In this document: in pieces, positions 9,544 to 17,702 of the stretch
Layout: each line of letters opens with the position of its first letter
Numbering within the stretch: the stretch's first letter is position 1
Source of the DNA: Lawsonibacter asaccharolyticus
GTDB taxonomy: Bacteria > Bacillota > Clostridia > Oscillospirales > Oscillospiraceae
Length of the DNA: 64,000 nucleotides
Assembly (NCBI GenBank): GCA_003112755.1
Contig: BFBT01000001.1
Location: 2,418,001 to 2,482,000 of the forward strand
Reading direction: 5' to 3'
Notes under the pieces: model-generated
What the model saw: only the letters and a program-made list of their open reading frames with translations
Databases searched by the model: none
Told to the model about the DNA's origin: nothing
Program-made: the position numbers and the translations under genes

Positions 9544-10595
9544 TCACTCATTTTTATGTAAATTGTTTGGAATGACATCATCCAGAAGTTCAAATCCGTA
9601 GCTGTGAGGAACCCAGCATTCTGTTTGCTCTCCCTTTTTATAGATGTCCAGATGGTCCCGAAAGGGAGCTTTCAGACAGATATCCAGAGATCGCTTCCCA
9701 TCTTCCTCGTGCACATGGATTTTGTCCACCAGTAGGCGCAGATGGGCTTCACTTAGGTGTCCCGCTTTCAAGATGTCATCCATCATAACCTGCCCTAAAA
9801 GCTGTTTGGTCTGTGCGTCCAGGATTCGGATCATCTCGATATAATGCCGGATGAGGTAGAAGATCCCGCTGTTCCCATGCCCAAAGTGCTGTGCGGCCTG
9901 GGCGGCCTCCACCAGCAGTTCTGCCTTCTTCCGTATGGAAAGGGGGCCTGTTACAACGGTTTCCTTCATGAAAGCCGAAAGCTCGTCCACACCGGCGGCG
10001 AGCATAGCCTCCGGCGTCAGGTACTCATGCGTGACGGCCATGGCCGTCACGCCGTTCACCTTGGAGAAAACGGTTAGAAACTGCGGAAATACCTGCCGGA
10101 GCTGGTCTTTCAGGCGGCAGATATACATGGAAGTCTCTTTTTTCATGGCATGGTACTCCCGCAGGATTACTTTGACCGCAGCCACATCATCGCTGGGCAC
10201 AACGGAGGTTTTCAGGTCGGGCCGCAGACCCAGCGGGGCGATCTTCTGGACGTCAAACTTATCGTTATGGACATTGCGCACATTGATGTCCTTAGTCGCG
10301 TGGGTGACCAGAGGATTCAAAATGTAGGTGTCAAAGCCGGTTCTTTCAGCTTGTAATACATGGGGAAGTGATAAATCCCGGTGGATTCCATGAATATGCG
10401 GACAGGCAGTTTATACTGCTTTGACCAATTCTTGATCCGTTCGATAGCGCCGTCCAAAGAATGCTGGCTACTGTGCAAAATGCGGTATGGTTTCCCCAGC
10501 AGCTCCTGTGATGGCAGCGCGACCGCCATCAGACTGAAATCCGCCCCGATGTCAATCCCCACAGAGAGGAATTGCTTGTACTCTTTTCCCATCAT
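9544..10595 (-). pseudogene. IS110 transposase, frameshifted and fused to a serine-recombinase tail
   Basis: From the ATG at 10595 (preceded by AAGAAGGG) the frame gives the DEDD domain of an IS110 transposase: SVGIDIGADFSLMAVALP and FMESTGIYHF. A one-base deletion near 10,340 shifts the frame; the next frame continues with NPLVTHATKDINVRNV and the helical middle. Near 9,795 the sequence changes, still in frame, from IS110 (YIEMIRILDAQTKQL) to the C-terminus of a large serine recombinase (LSEAHLRLLVDKIHVHEEDG, then LDICLKAPFRDHLDIY). The IS110 C-terminal Tnp domain is absent. It is thus a composite relic left by recombination of two elements. The family identification is confident; the junction position is approximate. 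Confidence 0.8.
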
Positions 10596-10976
10596 GACCC
10601 TTCTTTCTGTTGATCTCAGGCTTTCCCTCCTACTCAGTGCGGCACAGCCTAGCGCGTAATGCGGGAATTGCCAACAGGCTCCCAACCAGCCAAATCATGA
10701 AGCGCAGCTGAAAGGAAAGACAGACTAGACACCAGGTATGCGGAGCATCCATCTGCTCCGTCCCAAGGGCGCACCCGTCTATGTTCCTGCTCAGATTCAG
10801 TATGATACAGCTTCATATCCATAGGCATCACGATTGGGAGCCTGATAGGTCAAACGGAAATTGGGGCTGACATTTCCCTTTTAGAAACTCACTCAATTCC
10901 CTTAATGTAATTATATTAAAGGGTGCACTTCTATACATATCCTACCGGCGCGCTCATCTCCGCGCTAAGATCCGCC

Positions 10977-11068
10977 GCGTTTCGCAGCGGTTGCGCTCCG
11001 AAACGCCCGCTTGCGGGCGGCTGTGCGAGGCAAAACGGCAGATTGCCAGATGGAGCAATCTGCCGTTT
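10977..11068. repeat. Cluster of nested inverted repeats
   Basis: Three perfect inverted repeats follow one another. GCGTTTCG (10977-10984) pairs with CGAAACGC (10999-11006). CGCCCGC (11004-11010) pairs with GCGGGCG (11013-11019). A 14-bp arm beginning AAACGGCAG (11033-11046) pairs with 11055-11068 across an 8-base loop. The segment lies between the IS110/recombinase relics and tnpV in the 10,596-11,434 gap, where I see no gene. Dense hairpins beside recombinase genes suggest an origin of transfer, an element end or a strong attenuator. The repeats are seen directly; the role is unknown. Confidence 0.6.
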
Positions 11069-11258
11069 CTTCGTCACTTCGTTCCGTCCAGGAGCTGATC
11101 TCGCCTAGCGGCTCGGTCGGCGCCTCAAAGCAGTTCACACTTTGAGGCTGCCACCGGCGACCCGCACCTCTTGCGCCTTGTTGCCGCAATGCCCACTTTT
11201 ATCACCCTCTCCTCATACCCCTTTTGTTTTCCAGGGGGACACTCAGAAAAACGTATTA

Positions 11259-11292
11259 AAAAGGGACACCGCCTTACCGCAGTGTCCCTTTT
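11259..11292. repeat. 11-bp inverted repeat, possible bidirectional terminator
   Basis: AAAAGGGACAC (11259-11269) and GTGTCCCTTTT (11282-11292) are perfect complements around a 12-base loop. The T-run after the right arm, and the A-run before the left arm, make it terminator-like on both strands. A further half-copy, GGGACAC, occurs about 28 bases before the left arm, which hints at an element end. It lies beyond the 3' end of tnpV. Confidence 0.5.
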
Positions 11293-11434
11293 CGCCCATT
11301 TTGCTGAAACTCTCGCCCATATGGCAGTCAATCCGATTTTTTCTTCTTTCCTGATCCAGCCTTGGCTAAAACAAGGCGGGGGTGCAAATCGCTCAAGTCT
11401 TAACTTCAAAGCATTGCCCTACTGCCACTTTGCT

Positions 11435-11812
11435 TTATACGTATATGAGCTCCTTATCTACAGCTTCCATCGCACTGACTCGAATATTGTTCATCTTACC
11501 GATCCATGCCATTTGGTCGGTGGCTTTCATTGTTTCAGTGATCTCCTGCGCCTCGGCCATCTGTTGGATGATAGTGTCCATCAGCTCTTGCGCTTGCTGG
11601 TCAATGCCGGTGAGATAGGCATTCAGTTTCCCGCTCAGCAGCAAAGCATTATATAATGCGGGACGGTACTCTTTGAGATACCGTTTGTGTCGCTGCCCCC
11701 ATACGCCGACAGCCTGTTTTTCTTCAGTAGGTGCAGTCACGCATGGGAGATAATAATCGCCGGTCAGTTCATACCACAAGCCGTTATCCTCGTTAAAAAT
11801 ATACTTATCCAT
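11435..11812 (-). CDS. tnpV: TnpV family transposon-encoded protein
   Basis: This 125-aa protein matches TnpV, a small accessory protein carried by Tn4451-type mobilizable transposons of Clostridia. It begins with KYIFNEDNGLWYELTGDYYLP, continues with GVWGQRHKRYLKEYR and ends with a helical region containing MNNIRVSAMEAVDKEL. The ATG at 11812 is chosen over an upstream in-frame ATG at 11845 because GCGGAGGATC stands just before it. Its biochemical role is not established. It is the only apparently intact gene of the mobile segment, and together with the serine recombinase debris points to a decayed Tn4451-like element. Confidence 0.8.
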   Translation of the reverse strand: MDKYIFNEDNGLWYELTGDYYLPCVTAPTEEKQAVGVWGQRHKRYLKEYRPALYNALLLSGKLNAYLTGIDQQAQELMDTIIQQMAEAQEITETMKATDQMAWIGKMNNIRVSAMEAVDKELIYV

Positions 11813-12081
11813 ATTGAGATCCTCCGCTGTCATATATTCGCACATACATCACAGTTCCCCGATTGCCACAATTTCTTATATCTTGTTGTGGGATTTTCCT
11901 GCCCTTGTTTCTGCCCTTATGGACAGTCAGGGCAAGAGTAAACTCGTGTGAAACCGAATAAAGGGATAAGGCGAACACACTGCGAAAAATCCTTTATTTT
12001 CAAGGCTTTCAGCGGATTGCATTAAATACCTATGGCGAACGATAATCGCTCATAAAATAGTGGTATTCAAATTAGAATTTG

Positions 12082-12192
12082 TCAATCTTTATCTTTGTCA
12101 TTCTTTTTCTTCTCGTTATAGATAGCAACCGCCACTCCTATACCTATTGAAAGAATTACACAAATCATAATCAATCCAAAGTTTGGTATCAT
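12082..12192 (-). CDS. Tiny single-span membrane peptide (36 aa)
   Basis: A short frame encodes 36 residues: a hydrophobic stretch of about 23 residues (GLIMICVILSIGIGVAVAIY) followed by a highly charged Lys/Asp/Asn tail. The ATG has a consensus AAAGGAG 9 bases upstream, which is far better than chance for this AT-rich stretch. I do not recognise the family. The topology (one span, charged end) is that of small regulatory membrane peptides or of type I toxin-like peptides. Its neighbours are tnpV to the left and a gene-poor region to the right, so it may be element-borne. Confidence 0.45.
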   Translation of the reverse strand: MIPNFGLIMICVILSIGIGVAVAIYNEKKKNDKDKD

Positions 12193-12833
12193 AATTTTTG
12201 CACTCCTTTGTCAAATTCTTATTAGCTTAATACCTTTTACTCTGTGGTTTCATTTAGTTCATCAGTAGAAATGCAATATTGACTACAATTCCCACACACG
12301 AAAAGATAAGACCAAAACTATAAATTCATCTATATAGACGTAAACATGTCTTTGATGTTTTACTTTTTATTATTTTATCATCCGTGAATGCTTTCTGCAA
12401 GGCACACTGGTGAAATCGCCGGAGTTGGAATCATCAACACCTTTCTTAAACAGGGACGCATTATCTAGCATATTGAAAAGGGATAGATGGTGTGATACAA
12501 TAAAAAATTATCACTAACCTCAGGCTGTTGCAAGATGTGATGGGGTACCGGAACATCTGTACAACTATGGAAACTTACACAAAAGCGTTAAGAGAAAAGA
12601 AATTGGAAACAATTCAAGCCCTAAATGGGGCGTTCAAAATCTCGTGACCATACTGCCCCAACGGTTACGCGGTTTTTGTGGTGCAGAATTCCATGAAATC
12701 CCATGTTGCACCGATCTTACACCAACTCAAAAAGAAATTATGGTGAGTTTTGAGAATTTATGAAAAAGCAGAAAGCTTGGAAACCATTGCGGCGCAAGAA
12801 TTTGAAAGGATTTAAGAAGAAGGGGGCGACGTT
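12193..12833. other. Gene-poor region before smc, with one good promoter
   Basis: No convincing gene is visible in these 640 AT-rich bases. A plus-strand promoter, TTGAAA (12473-12478), 17 bases, TACAAT (12496-12501), is the clearest signal and points toward smc, about 330 bases away. An imperfect dyad beginning GGTGCA and ending TGCACC lies near 12,680-12,712. The GC content jumps sharply at the smc start, which marks the border between accessory and core DNA. Confidence 0.4.
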
Positions 12834-15800
12834 GTGTACTTAAAAGCATTGGAGATCCAGGGCTTCAAGTCCTTTCCGGACAAGACGGTGCTCACCTTTG
12901 GGGAGGACATCACCGCCATCGTAGGGCCAAACGGCAGTGGAAAATCCAATATCTCCGACGCCATCCGCTGGGTCATGGGGGAGCAGTCCACCCGGGCCCT
13001 GCGGGGTGGGAAGATGGAGGATGTGATCTTCGGCGGCACTGCTCAGCGCCGCCAGACGGGGTATGCCGAGGTGTCCCTCATCCTGGACAACACCAGCCAC
13101 ATCTTTCCCATGGATGAGAGCGAGGTCATGGTGACCCGGCGGTATTACCGCTCCGGGGAGAGTGAGTACTATATCAACCGCCGCTCCGTCCGCCTCAAGG
13201 ACGTCAACGAGCTGTTCATGGACACCGGCTTGGGCCGGGAGGGCTACTCCATCATCGGCCAGGGCAAGATCGACGAGATCCTCTCCGTCAAGAGCGCCGA
13301 CCGCCGGGAGGTCTTTGAGGAGGCCGCCGGCATCTCCCGCTACCGCCACCGGAAGGAGGAGGCAGAGCGGAAGCTGGCCCATACGGACGAGAACCTGGTC
13401 CGGGTCAACGACAAGATCGCCGAGCTGGAGCTCCAGGTGGAGCCCCTGCGGGAGCAGAGTAAGCGGGCCAGAAAGTTCCTGGTGCTGCGGGACGAGCTGA
13501 AGGGGCTGGAGGTCTCCGTGTGGCTGGACACCCTGGAGCGGCTGCGGGCCAGCCACATCAAGCTGGACGCCGATTATCAGGAGGCTGCCCGGCAGAAGGA
13601 GGAGGCCCGGGTGGCCCTGGAGCGGCTGTATGCCGCCGCCGAGGCCCTCTCCGCCCAGATGCGGGAGAAGGACGTGGAGGCGGACCGGCTGCGCTTTGAG
13701 AGCCAGAGCCGGGAGGCCGCTGCGGCGGAGCTGGAGAGCGCTATCGCGGTGCTGAAGAACAATGTGCAGAACAACCTGGACAACGCTCAGCGCATCCGGG
13801 CGGACCTGGACCAGCAGGAAGGCCGGGCGGACAGCCTGGCGGGCCAGATCGGCCAGCGGCAGGAGCGGCTGGCCGAGATCGAGGACAAGCTGACTCGGAT
13901 GCGGGAGGAGCTGCGGGGCAAGAGCGAGCAGGCCCAGGAGGCGGCCCAGTCTGCCGGGACCCTGGCACGGGAGCTGGAGGAACTGCGGCAGAAGGAGGCC
14001 ATGGAGACGGCCACCGCCGCCGAGGCCAAGGCCCTGCTCTCCGCCCTGGCGGCTGCCGCTCAGGAGGTGCTGGACCGGGACGAGACGGTGCGCCAGGAGC
14101 TGCGGGAGCTGGACAGCCGGCTGGAGGAGGGGCGCGCCGCCCAGCGTCAGGCCCGGAAGGCCCTGGCCAAGGCGGTGGAGGAGCGGGACGCGGTGCAGAA
14201 CGTCATCAGCGGCTACGCCCTGCGCCTGGAGTCACGCCGGAAGAAGGCGGAGCAGGCCCGGGAGCGCCATATGAAGCTCCAGATGGACGAGAATGCCCTG
14301 TCATCCCGGGTGAAGATGCTCACCGAGATGGAGAAGCTCCACGAGGGCTACTCCAAGGCGGTCAAACTGGTGATGGGGGAGGCCCAGCGGGGAAGCCTCC
14401 AGCATATCCACGGTCCGGTGGCCGACCTGCTGAAGGTGCCGGAGGAGTACACCGTGGCCATTGAGACCGCGCTGGGGGGCGCCATGCAGAACCTGGTGGT
14501 GGACCGGGAGGAGGACGGCAAGGCCGTCATCCAGTATCTGAAGCGCCGAGACGCAGGCCGGGCCACCATTCTGCCCCTCAGCTCCATCCGGCCGGGGGAG
14601 CTGAGGGAGGGACAGGCCCTCCGGCGGGAGCCCGGCTTCGTGGGGGTGGGAGATCAGCTGATCTCCTTCCAGCCCCAGTACCGGAACGTGTTTTCCAACC
14701 TGCTGGGCCGGGTGGCGGTGATGGAGGACCTGGACCACGCCATCGCAGCGGCCCGGAAATACGGCTATAAGTTCCGCATCGTCACCCTGGACGGGCAGGT
14801 GCTGAACCCCGGCGGCTCCATGACCGGCGGCTCCGCCAGCCGCAGTGCCGGCATCTTGAGCCGTGCCAACGAGCTGGAGCGGCTGAACGAACAGGGCCGG
14901 GGTCTGCGGGAGCAGCTGGTCCAGGCCGCCAAGGCGCTGGAGGAGGCGGACCGGGAGGCCGCCGCCGCCGGCTATGAGATGGAGACGGCCCAGAGCCAGC
15001 TGCGGGAGTGGGAGGACGCCATCCTGAAGGCTGAGGGCGAGGCGGCCCACTGCGACAGCGTGGTGGCCGACCTGGAGCGCCAGTCGTCGTCCCAGCGGGA
15101 GGAGCTGGAGCAGCTGAAGAGCCGCTCTGCCCAGATCGAGTCGGACACCCGGGGGGCCAGGAGCCGCATCCAGGAGCTGGAGGGGGCCGCCGCTGCCCTG
15201 AAGAGCGAGGCGGAGGGAAAGGTCAGAGGCCAGACGGATCTCCAGGACCGGTCCGCCCGCATCACCCGGGAGCTGTCCGAGCTCACCGCCTCCCTGGCCG
15301 CCCTGGAGGCGGAGCAGGAGACCACGGCCAAGAGCCTGGGTGAGCTGAAGAGCCTGCGGGACGACATGGCGGGGGACCGGGAGCAGAACCAGGCCCTCAT
15401 CGGCCAGTATGAGGAGAAGAACCGCCAGTTCACCCAGGAGATCGGGGAGAAGACAGCACGCCTCCAGGAGCTGCGGGCGGAGAATCAGGTCCGCAGCGAG
15501 GAGATCCGCGCCCTGGGCGAGGAAAAGCTGGCCCTGGAGGGACAGCGCAACCAGGCGGACAAGGACAGCAGGGCCAAGAACGACGAGCTGCTGGCCATGG
15601 AGCGGGAGGTCTCCATACTGGAGCAGCGGAAGGTGGCTGCCGCCATGGAGGAGAAGCAGCTTTTGGACAAGCTGTGGGAGACCTACGAGCTGTCCCACGA
15701 GGCGGCCAAGCAGCACCGGGTGGAGATCGAGTCGGTGCCCAAGGCCAGCCGGCGCATCGGGGAGCTGAAGCGGGCCATCTCCAGCCTGGGCTCCATAAAT

Positions 15801-16406
15801 TTGGGGGCCATCGAGGAGTATCAGCGGGTCAACGAACGATACACCTACCTCACCGACCAGAGAGACGATGTCCAGCGGGCCAAGGGGGAGCTGGAGGAGA
15901 TCATCGCGGACATCACCGGGGAGATGAAGACCATCTTCGCCCGGGAGTTCCAGACCATCGACCAGGCATTCGGGCAGACCTTCACAGAGCTCTTCGGGGG
16001 CGGCAAGGCCACGCTGGAGCTGGAGGACCCGGAGGACATCCTCAACTGCGGCATCGAGATCAAAGTGCAGCCCCCGGGCAAGGCGCTGAAGATCATCACC
16101 CTGCTCTCCGGCGGGGAAAAGGCATTCGTGGCCATCGCCCTGTATTTCGCCATTTTGAAGGTCCGGCCCACCCCCTTCGTGGTGATGGACGAGATCGAGG
16201 CCGCCCTGGATGACAACAATGTGGCCCGGTTCGCCCATTACATGCGTTCCATGGCGGACAAGACCCAGTTTATCGTCATCACCCACCGGCGCGGCACTAT
16301 GGAGGAGGCCGACGTCCTCTACGGCGTCACCATGCAGGAGCAGGGCGTGAGCCGTATGCTGACGATCAATCTCAACGACGTGGAGAAAGAGCTGAAGATC
16401 CGGTGA
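12834..16406 (+). CDS. smc: Chromosome segregation protein SMC
   Basis: This 1,190-aa SMC ATPase has all parts of the family. The Walker A motif GPNGSGKSN lies near residues 32-40. Two long coiled coils rich in Glu, Arg and Ala flank a hinge at about 515-640 that contains GGSMTGGSASRS. The ABC signature LLSGGEKAF is near 1090 and the Walker B motif VVMDEIEAALDD near 1117. SMC dimers with ScpA and ScpB extrude DNA loops and help chromosome segregation. The start is GTG (12834), preceded by AGAAGAAGGGGG. It is first in a group with two small unknown genes and ftsY; SMC next to ftsY is a common Firmicutes arrangement. The last 71 bases are duplicated downstream. Confidence 0.97.
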   Translation: MYLKALEIQGFKSFPDKTVLTFGEDITAIVGPNGSGKSNISDAIRWVMGEQSTRALRGGKMEDVIFGGTAQRRQTGYAEVSLILDNTSHIFPMDESEVMVTRRYYRSGESEYYINRRSVRLKDVNELFMDTGLGREGYSIIGQGKIDEILSVKSADRREVFEEAAGISRYRHRKEEAERKLAHTDENLVRVNDKIAELELQVEPLREQSKRARKFLVLRDELKGLEVSVWLDTLERLRASHIKLDADYQEAARQKEEARVALERLYAAAEALSAQMREKDVEADRLRFESQSREAAAAELESAIAVLKNNVQNNLDNAQRIRADLDQQEGRADSLAGQIGQRQERLAEIEDKLTRMREELRGKSEQAQEAAQSAGTLARELEELRQKEAMETATAAEAKALLSALAAAAQEVLDRDETVRQELRELDSRLEEGRAAQRQARKALAKAVEERDAVQNVISGYALRLESRRKKAEQARERHMKLQMDENALSSRVKMLTEMEKLHEGYSKAVKLVMGEAQRGSLQHIHGPVADLLKVPEEYTVAIETALGGAMQNLVVDREEDGKAVIQYLKRRDAGRATILPLSSIRPGELREGQALRREPGFVGVGDQLISFQPQYRNVFSNLLGRVAVMEDLDHAIAAARKYGYKFRIVTLDGQVLNPGGSMTGGSASRSAGILSRANELERLNEQGRGLREQLVQAAKALEEADREAAAAGYEMETAQSQLREWEDAILKAEGEAAHCDSVVADLERQSSSQREELEQLKSRSAQIESDTRGARSRIQELEGAAAALKSEAEGKVRGQTDLQDRSARITRELSELTASLAALEAEQETTAKSLGELKSLRDDMAGDREQNQALIGQYEEKNRQFTQEIGEKTARLQELRAENQVRSEEIRALGEEKLALEGQRNQADKDSRAKNDELLAMEREVSILEQRKVAAAMEEKQLLDKLWETYELSHEAAKQHRVEIESVPKASRRIGELKRAISSLGSINLGAIEEYQRVNERYTYLTDQRDDVQRAKGELEEIIADITGEMKTIFAREFQTIDQAFGQTFTELFGGGKATLELEDPEDILNCGIEIKVQPPGKALKIITLLSGGEKAFVAIALYFAILKVRPTPFVVMDEIEAALDDNNVARFAHYMRSMADKTQFIVITHRRGTMEEADVLYGVTMQEQGVSRMLTINLNDVEKELKIR

Positions 16407-16617
16407 ATTTCCTTTCCCTGCTCCTGCATGGCGGGACCCCAGGCCGGGCCCAGCGAAGCGGGCCGGACTGGGAGAGGAGGCGCAAGGGAGCGGGCGAGGG
16501 ATGCCCGGAGGGGCGTCCCGAGCAGAAGCGGACTTTGCACCGACGAAGGAGCAGGGCGTGAGCCGTATGCTGACGATCAATCTCAACGACGTGGAGAAAG
16601 AGCTGAAGATCCGGTGA
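16336..16617 (+). repeat. 71-bp duplication of the smc 3' end around a hairpin element
   Basis: Bases 16336-16406, the last codons of smc including its stop, recur exactly at 16547-16617, offset 211. The 140 bases between hold a GC-rich hairpin element (about 16,430-16,540). Its layout, CCCAGCGAAGCGGG then GAGAGGAG then a GCCC/GGGC hairpin, resembles the tandem element at 20,961-21,182. This looks like a target-flanking duplication created when an intergenic repeat entered the end of smc. The repeat copies are seen directly; the insertion model is inferred. Confidence 0.85.
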
Positions 16618-16633
16618 GATCTCATTCCTCCCC

Positions 16634-16720
16634 CTGAATGAGGACGATTTTCTGGATCACTGGGCCTATATCGACCCCAATACTGCCCGCTGGGCGGAGA
16701 ACAGATATTTTACGGCATAG
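16634..16720 (+). pseudogene. Start-less 28-residue coding remnant
   Basis: Directly after the duplicated smc tail, one frame reads LNEDDFLDHWAYIDPNTARW and a further eight residues to a stop at 16718. Its composition looks protein-like, but there is no start codon or ribosome site and a stop lies just upstream. It may be the end of a gene whose front was lost in the rearrangement. I do not recognise the family, and chance cannot be excluded. Confidence 0.3.
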
Positions 16721-16737
16721 AACCGGGGAGGACACAT

Positions 16738-17376
16738 TTGAAGGAGAAGGAAAAGGGCGGGTGGCTGCCCATTGTGGGGCTGATCCTGCTGATCGCGGTC
16801 CTTTTTGCGGGGGTGAAGCTGGTATTCGCGGGGCTGGGATATGTTATCCCCCAGGACGAAGGTCCCGAAGGGACAGGGACCTGGTACCAGATGTACAACG
16901 AGCGGGGGGAGGCGGTGCGCTACACTCTGCGGGAGCCGGGAGAGATCGACCTGTCCGCGCCGGACATCGCCCAGTGGATGGAGCAGGCGGCCGGAGAACT
17001 GGAGCAGACCCCGGAGACAGAAGGGATTGTCTTCTGGCTCTACCGCCAGGACACCGACGAGTATCTGCTCTATCTGCCGGACCAGGACCGTTCCCTGCTG
17101 GAGGGCGGGCTGACCGCCTCCGAAGAGACGGAGGAGGACAGTGAGGTGTGCCTGGTCCTGCGGGCCCGCACCCCGGAGAACAGCGAGCCGGTGGCGCCGG
17201 AGGAGACGCTGTACTGCTTCGCCACTACCTCCGACAGCTGGAACGGAATCCGGGTCCGAGTCATCCTGGACGGCCGGGAGCAGGAGGTCCGCAAGCTGAC
17301 CTCCATTGGAGACCGGCTGTACTCCACGGAGGAGACCTATATCGGCCGGGACCGACTGGAAGGGAGCGGGACATGA
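16738..17376 (+). CDS. Hypothetical single-pass membrane protein
   Basis: This 212-aa protein has a short basic N-terminus, one membrane span at about residues 9-31 (LPIVGLILLIAVLFAGVKLV) and an acidic extracellular-type domain with no recognisable family motif. It starts at TTG 16738, with GGGGAGG 6 bases upstream. Its stop overlaps the ATG of the next gene (ATGA), so the two are translationally coupled. It sits between smc and ftsY, but nothing in the sequence gives a function. Confidence 0.7.
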   Translation: MKEKEKGGWLPIVGLILLIAVLFAGVKLVFAGLGYVIPQDEGPEGTGTWYQMYNERGEAVRYTLREPGEIDLSAPDIAQWMEQAAGELEQTPETEGIVFWLYRQDTDEYLLYLPDQDRSLLEGGLTASEETEEDSEVCLVLRARTPENSEPVAPEETLYCFATTSDSWNGIRVRVILDGREQEVRKLTSIGDRLYSTEETYIGRDRLEGSGT

Positions 17377-17687
17377 GCCGGAGGACCCTGAGATGTCTGC
17401 GCTGCGGCGGGACGATGGAGCTGCTGCGGCGGGAATTTCTCCAGCTGGGAAAGACAGGGTGGGTCCTGGGAGATCTGGACAACCTGCTGGCCGGGGCGCT
17501 GGATGTGGATATCCTGTGCTGTTCAGACTGCGGGAAGCTGGAATTTTTCCGGGGAGAGTGGTCTGAGCTGGAGGACCCGGAGGGCAGCGGCATCGCCCGG
17601 ATGGAGTGTCCCAGCTGCGGCAGGAGCTATGAGCTGGACAGCCCCAAGTGCCCCTTCTGCGGAAAGAAGAATACCAGATTGTTTTAA
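17373..17687 (+). CDS. Zinc-ribbon protein
   Basis: This 104-aa cytoplasmic protein carries three CxxC knuckles: CLRCGG at the N-terminus (near residues 8-13), CSDCG in the middle, then the pair CPSCG and CPFCGKK at the C-terminus. They would bind one or two zinc ions. No catalytic domain is visible. The ATG overlaps the stop of the upstream membrane-protein gene, suggesting paired expression, and ftsY starts 15 bases downstream. The role is unknown; nucleic-acid or protein binding is typical of such ribbons. Confidence 0.75.
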   Translation: MSRRTLRCLRCGGTMELLRREFLQLGKTGWVLGDLDNLLAGALDVDILCCSDCGKLEFFRGEWSELEDPEGSGIARMECPSCGRSYELDSPKCPFCGKKNTRLF

Positions 17688-17702
17688 GAAAGGATCAAAC
17701 GT

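Noticed and set aside
10596..10922. Possible gene upstream of the IS110 transposase
   Set aside because: Only short frames without ribosome sites are seen; the segment is most likely the IS end and flanking sequence.
11142..11656. Plus-strand open frames opposite tnpV and its flank
   Set aside because: They have no ribosome sites, overlap the recognised tnpV gene on the other strand and show no known motif.
12237..12299. Minus-strand peptide reading MCGNCSQYCISTDELNETTE, upstream of the 36-aa gene
   Set aside because: The Cys pattern recalls a zinc knuckle or signal peptide precursor, but the start would be GTG without a ribosome site and the frame is very short.
14301..16625. Long minus-strand open frame (774 codons) opposite smc
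   Set aside because: It is the GC-rich shadow of the coiled-coil coding region; composition is Leu/Gly/His-rich with no domain, and the plus strand is clearly smc.
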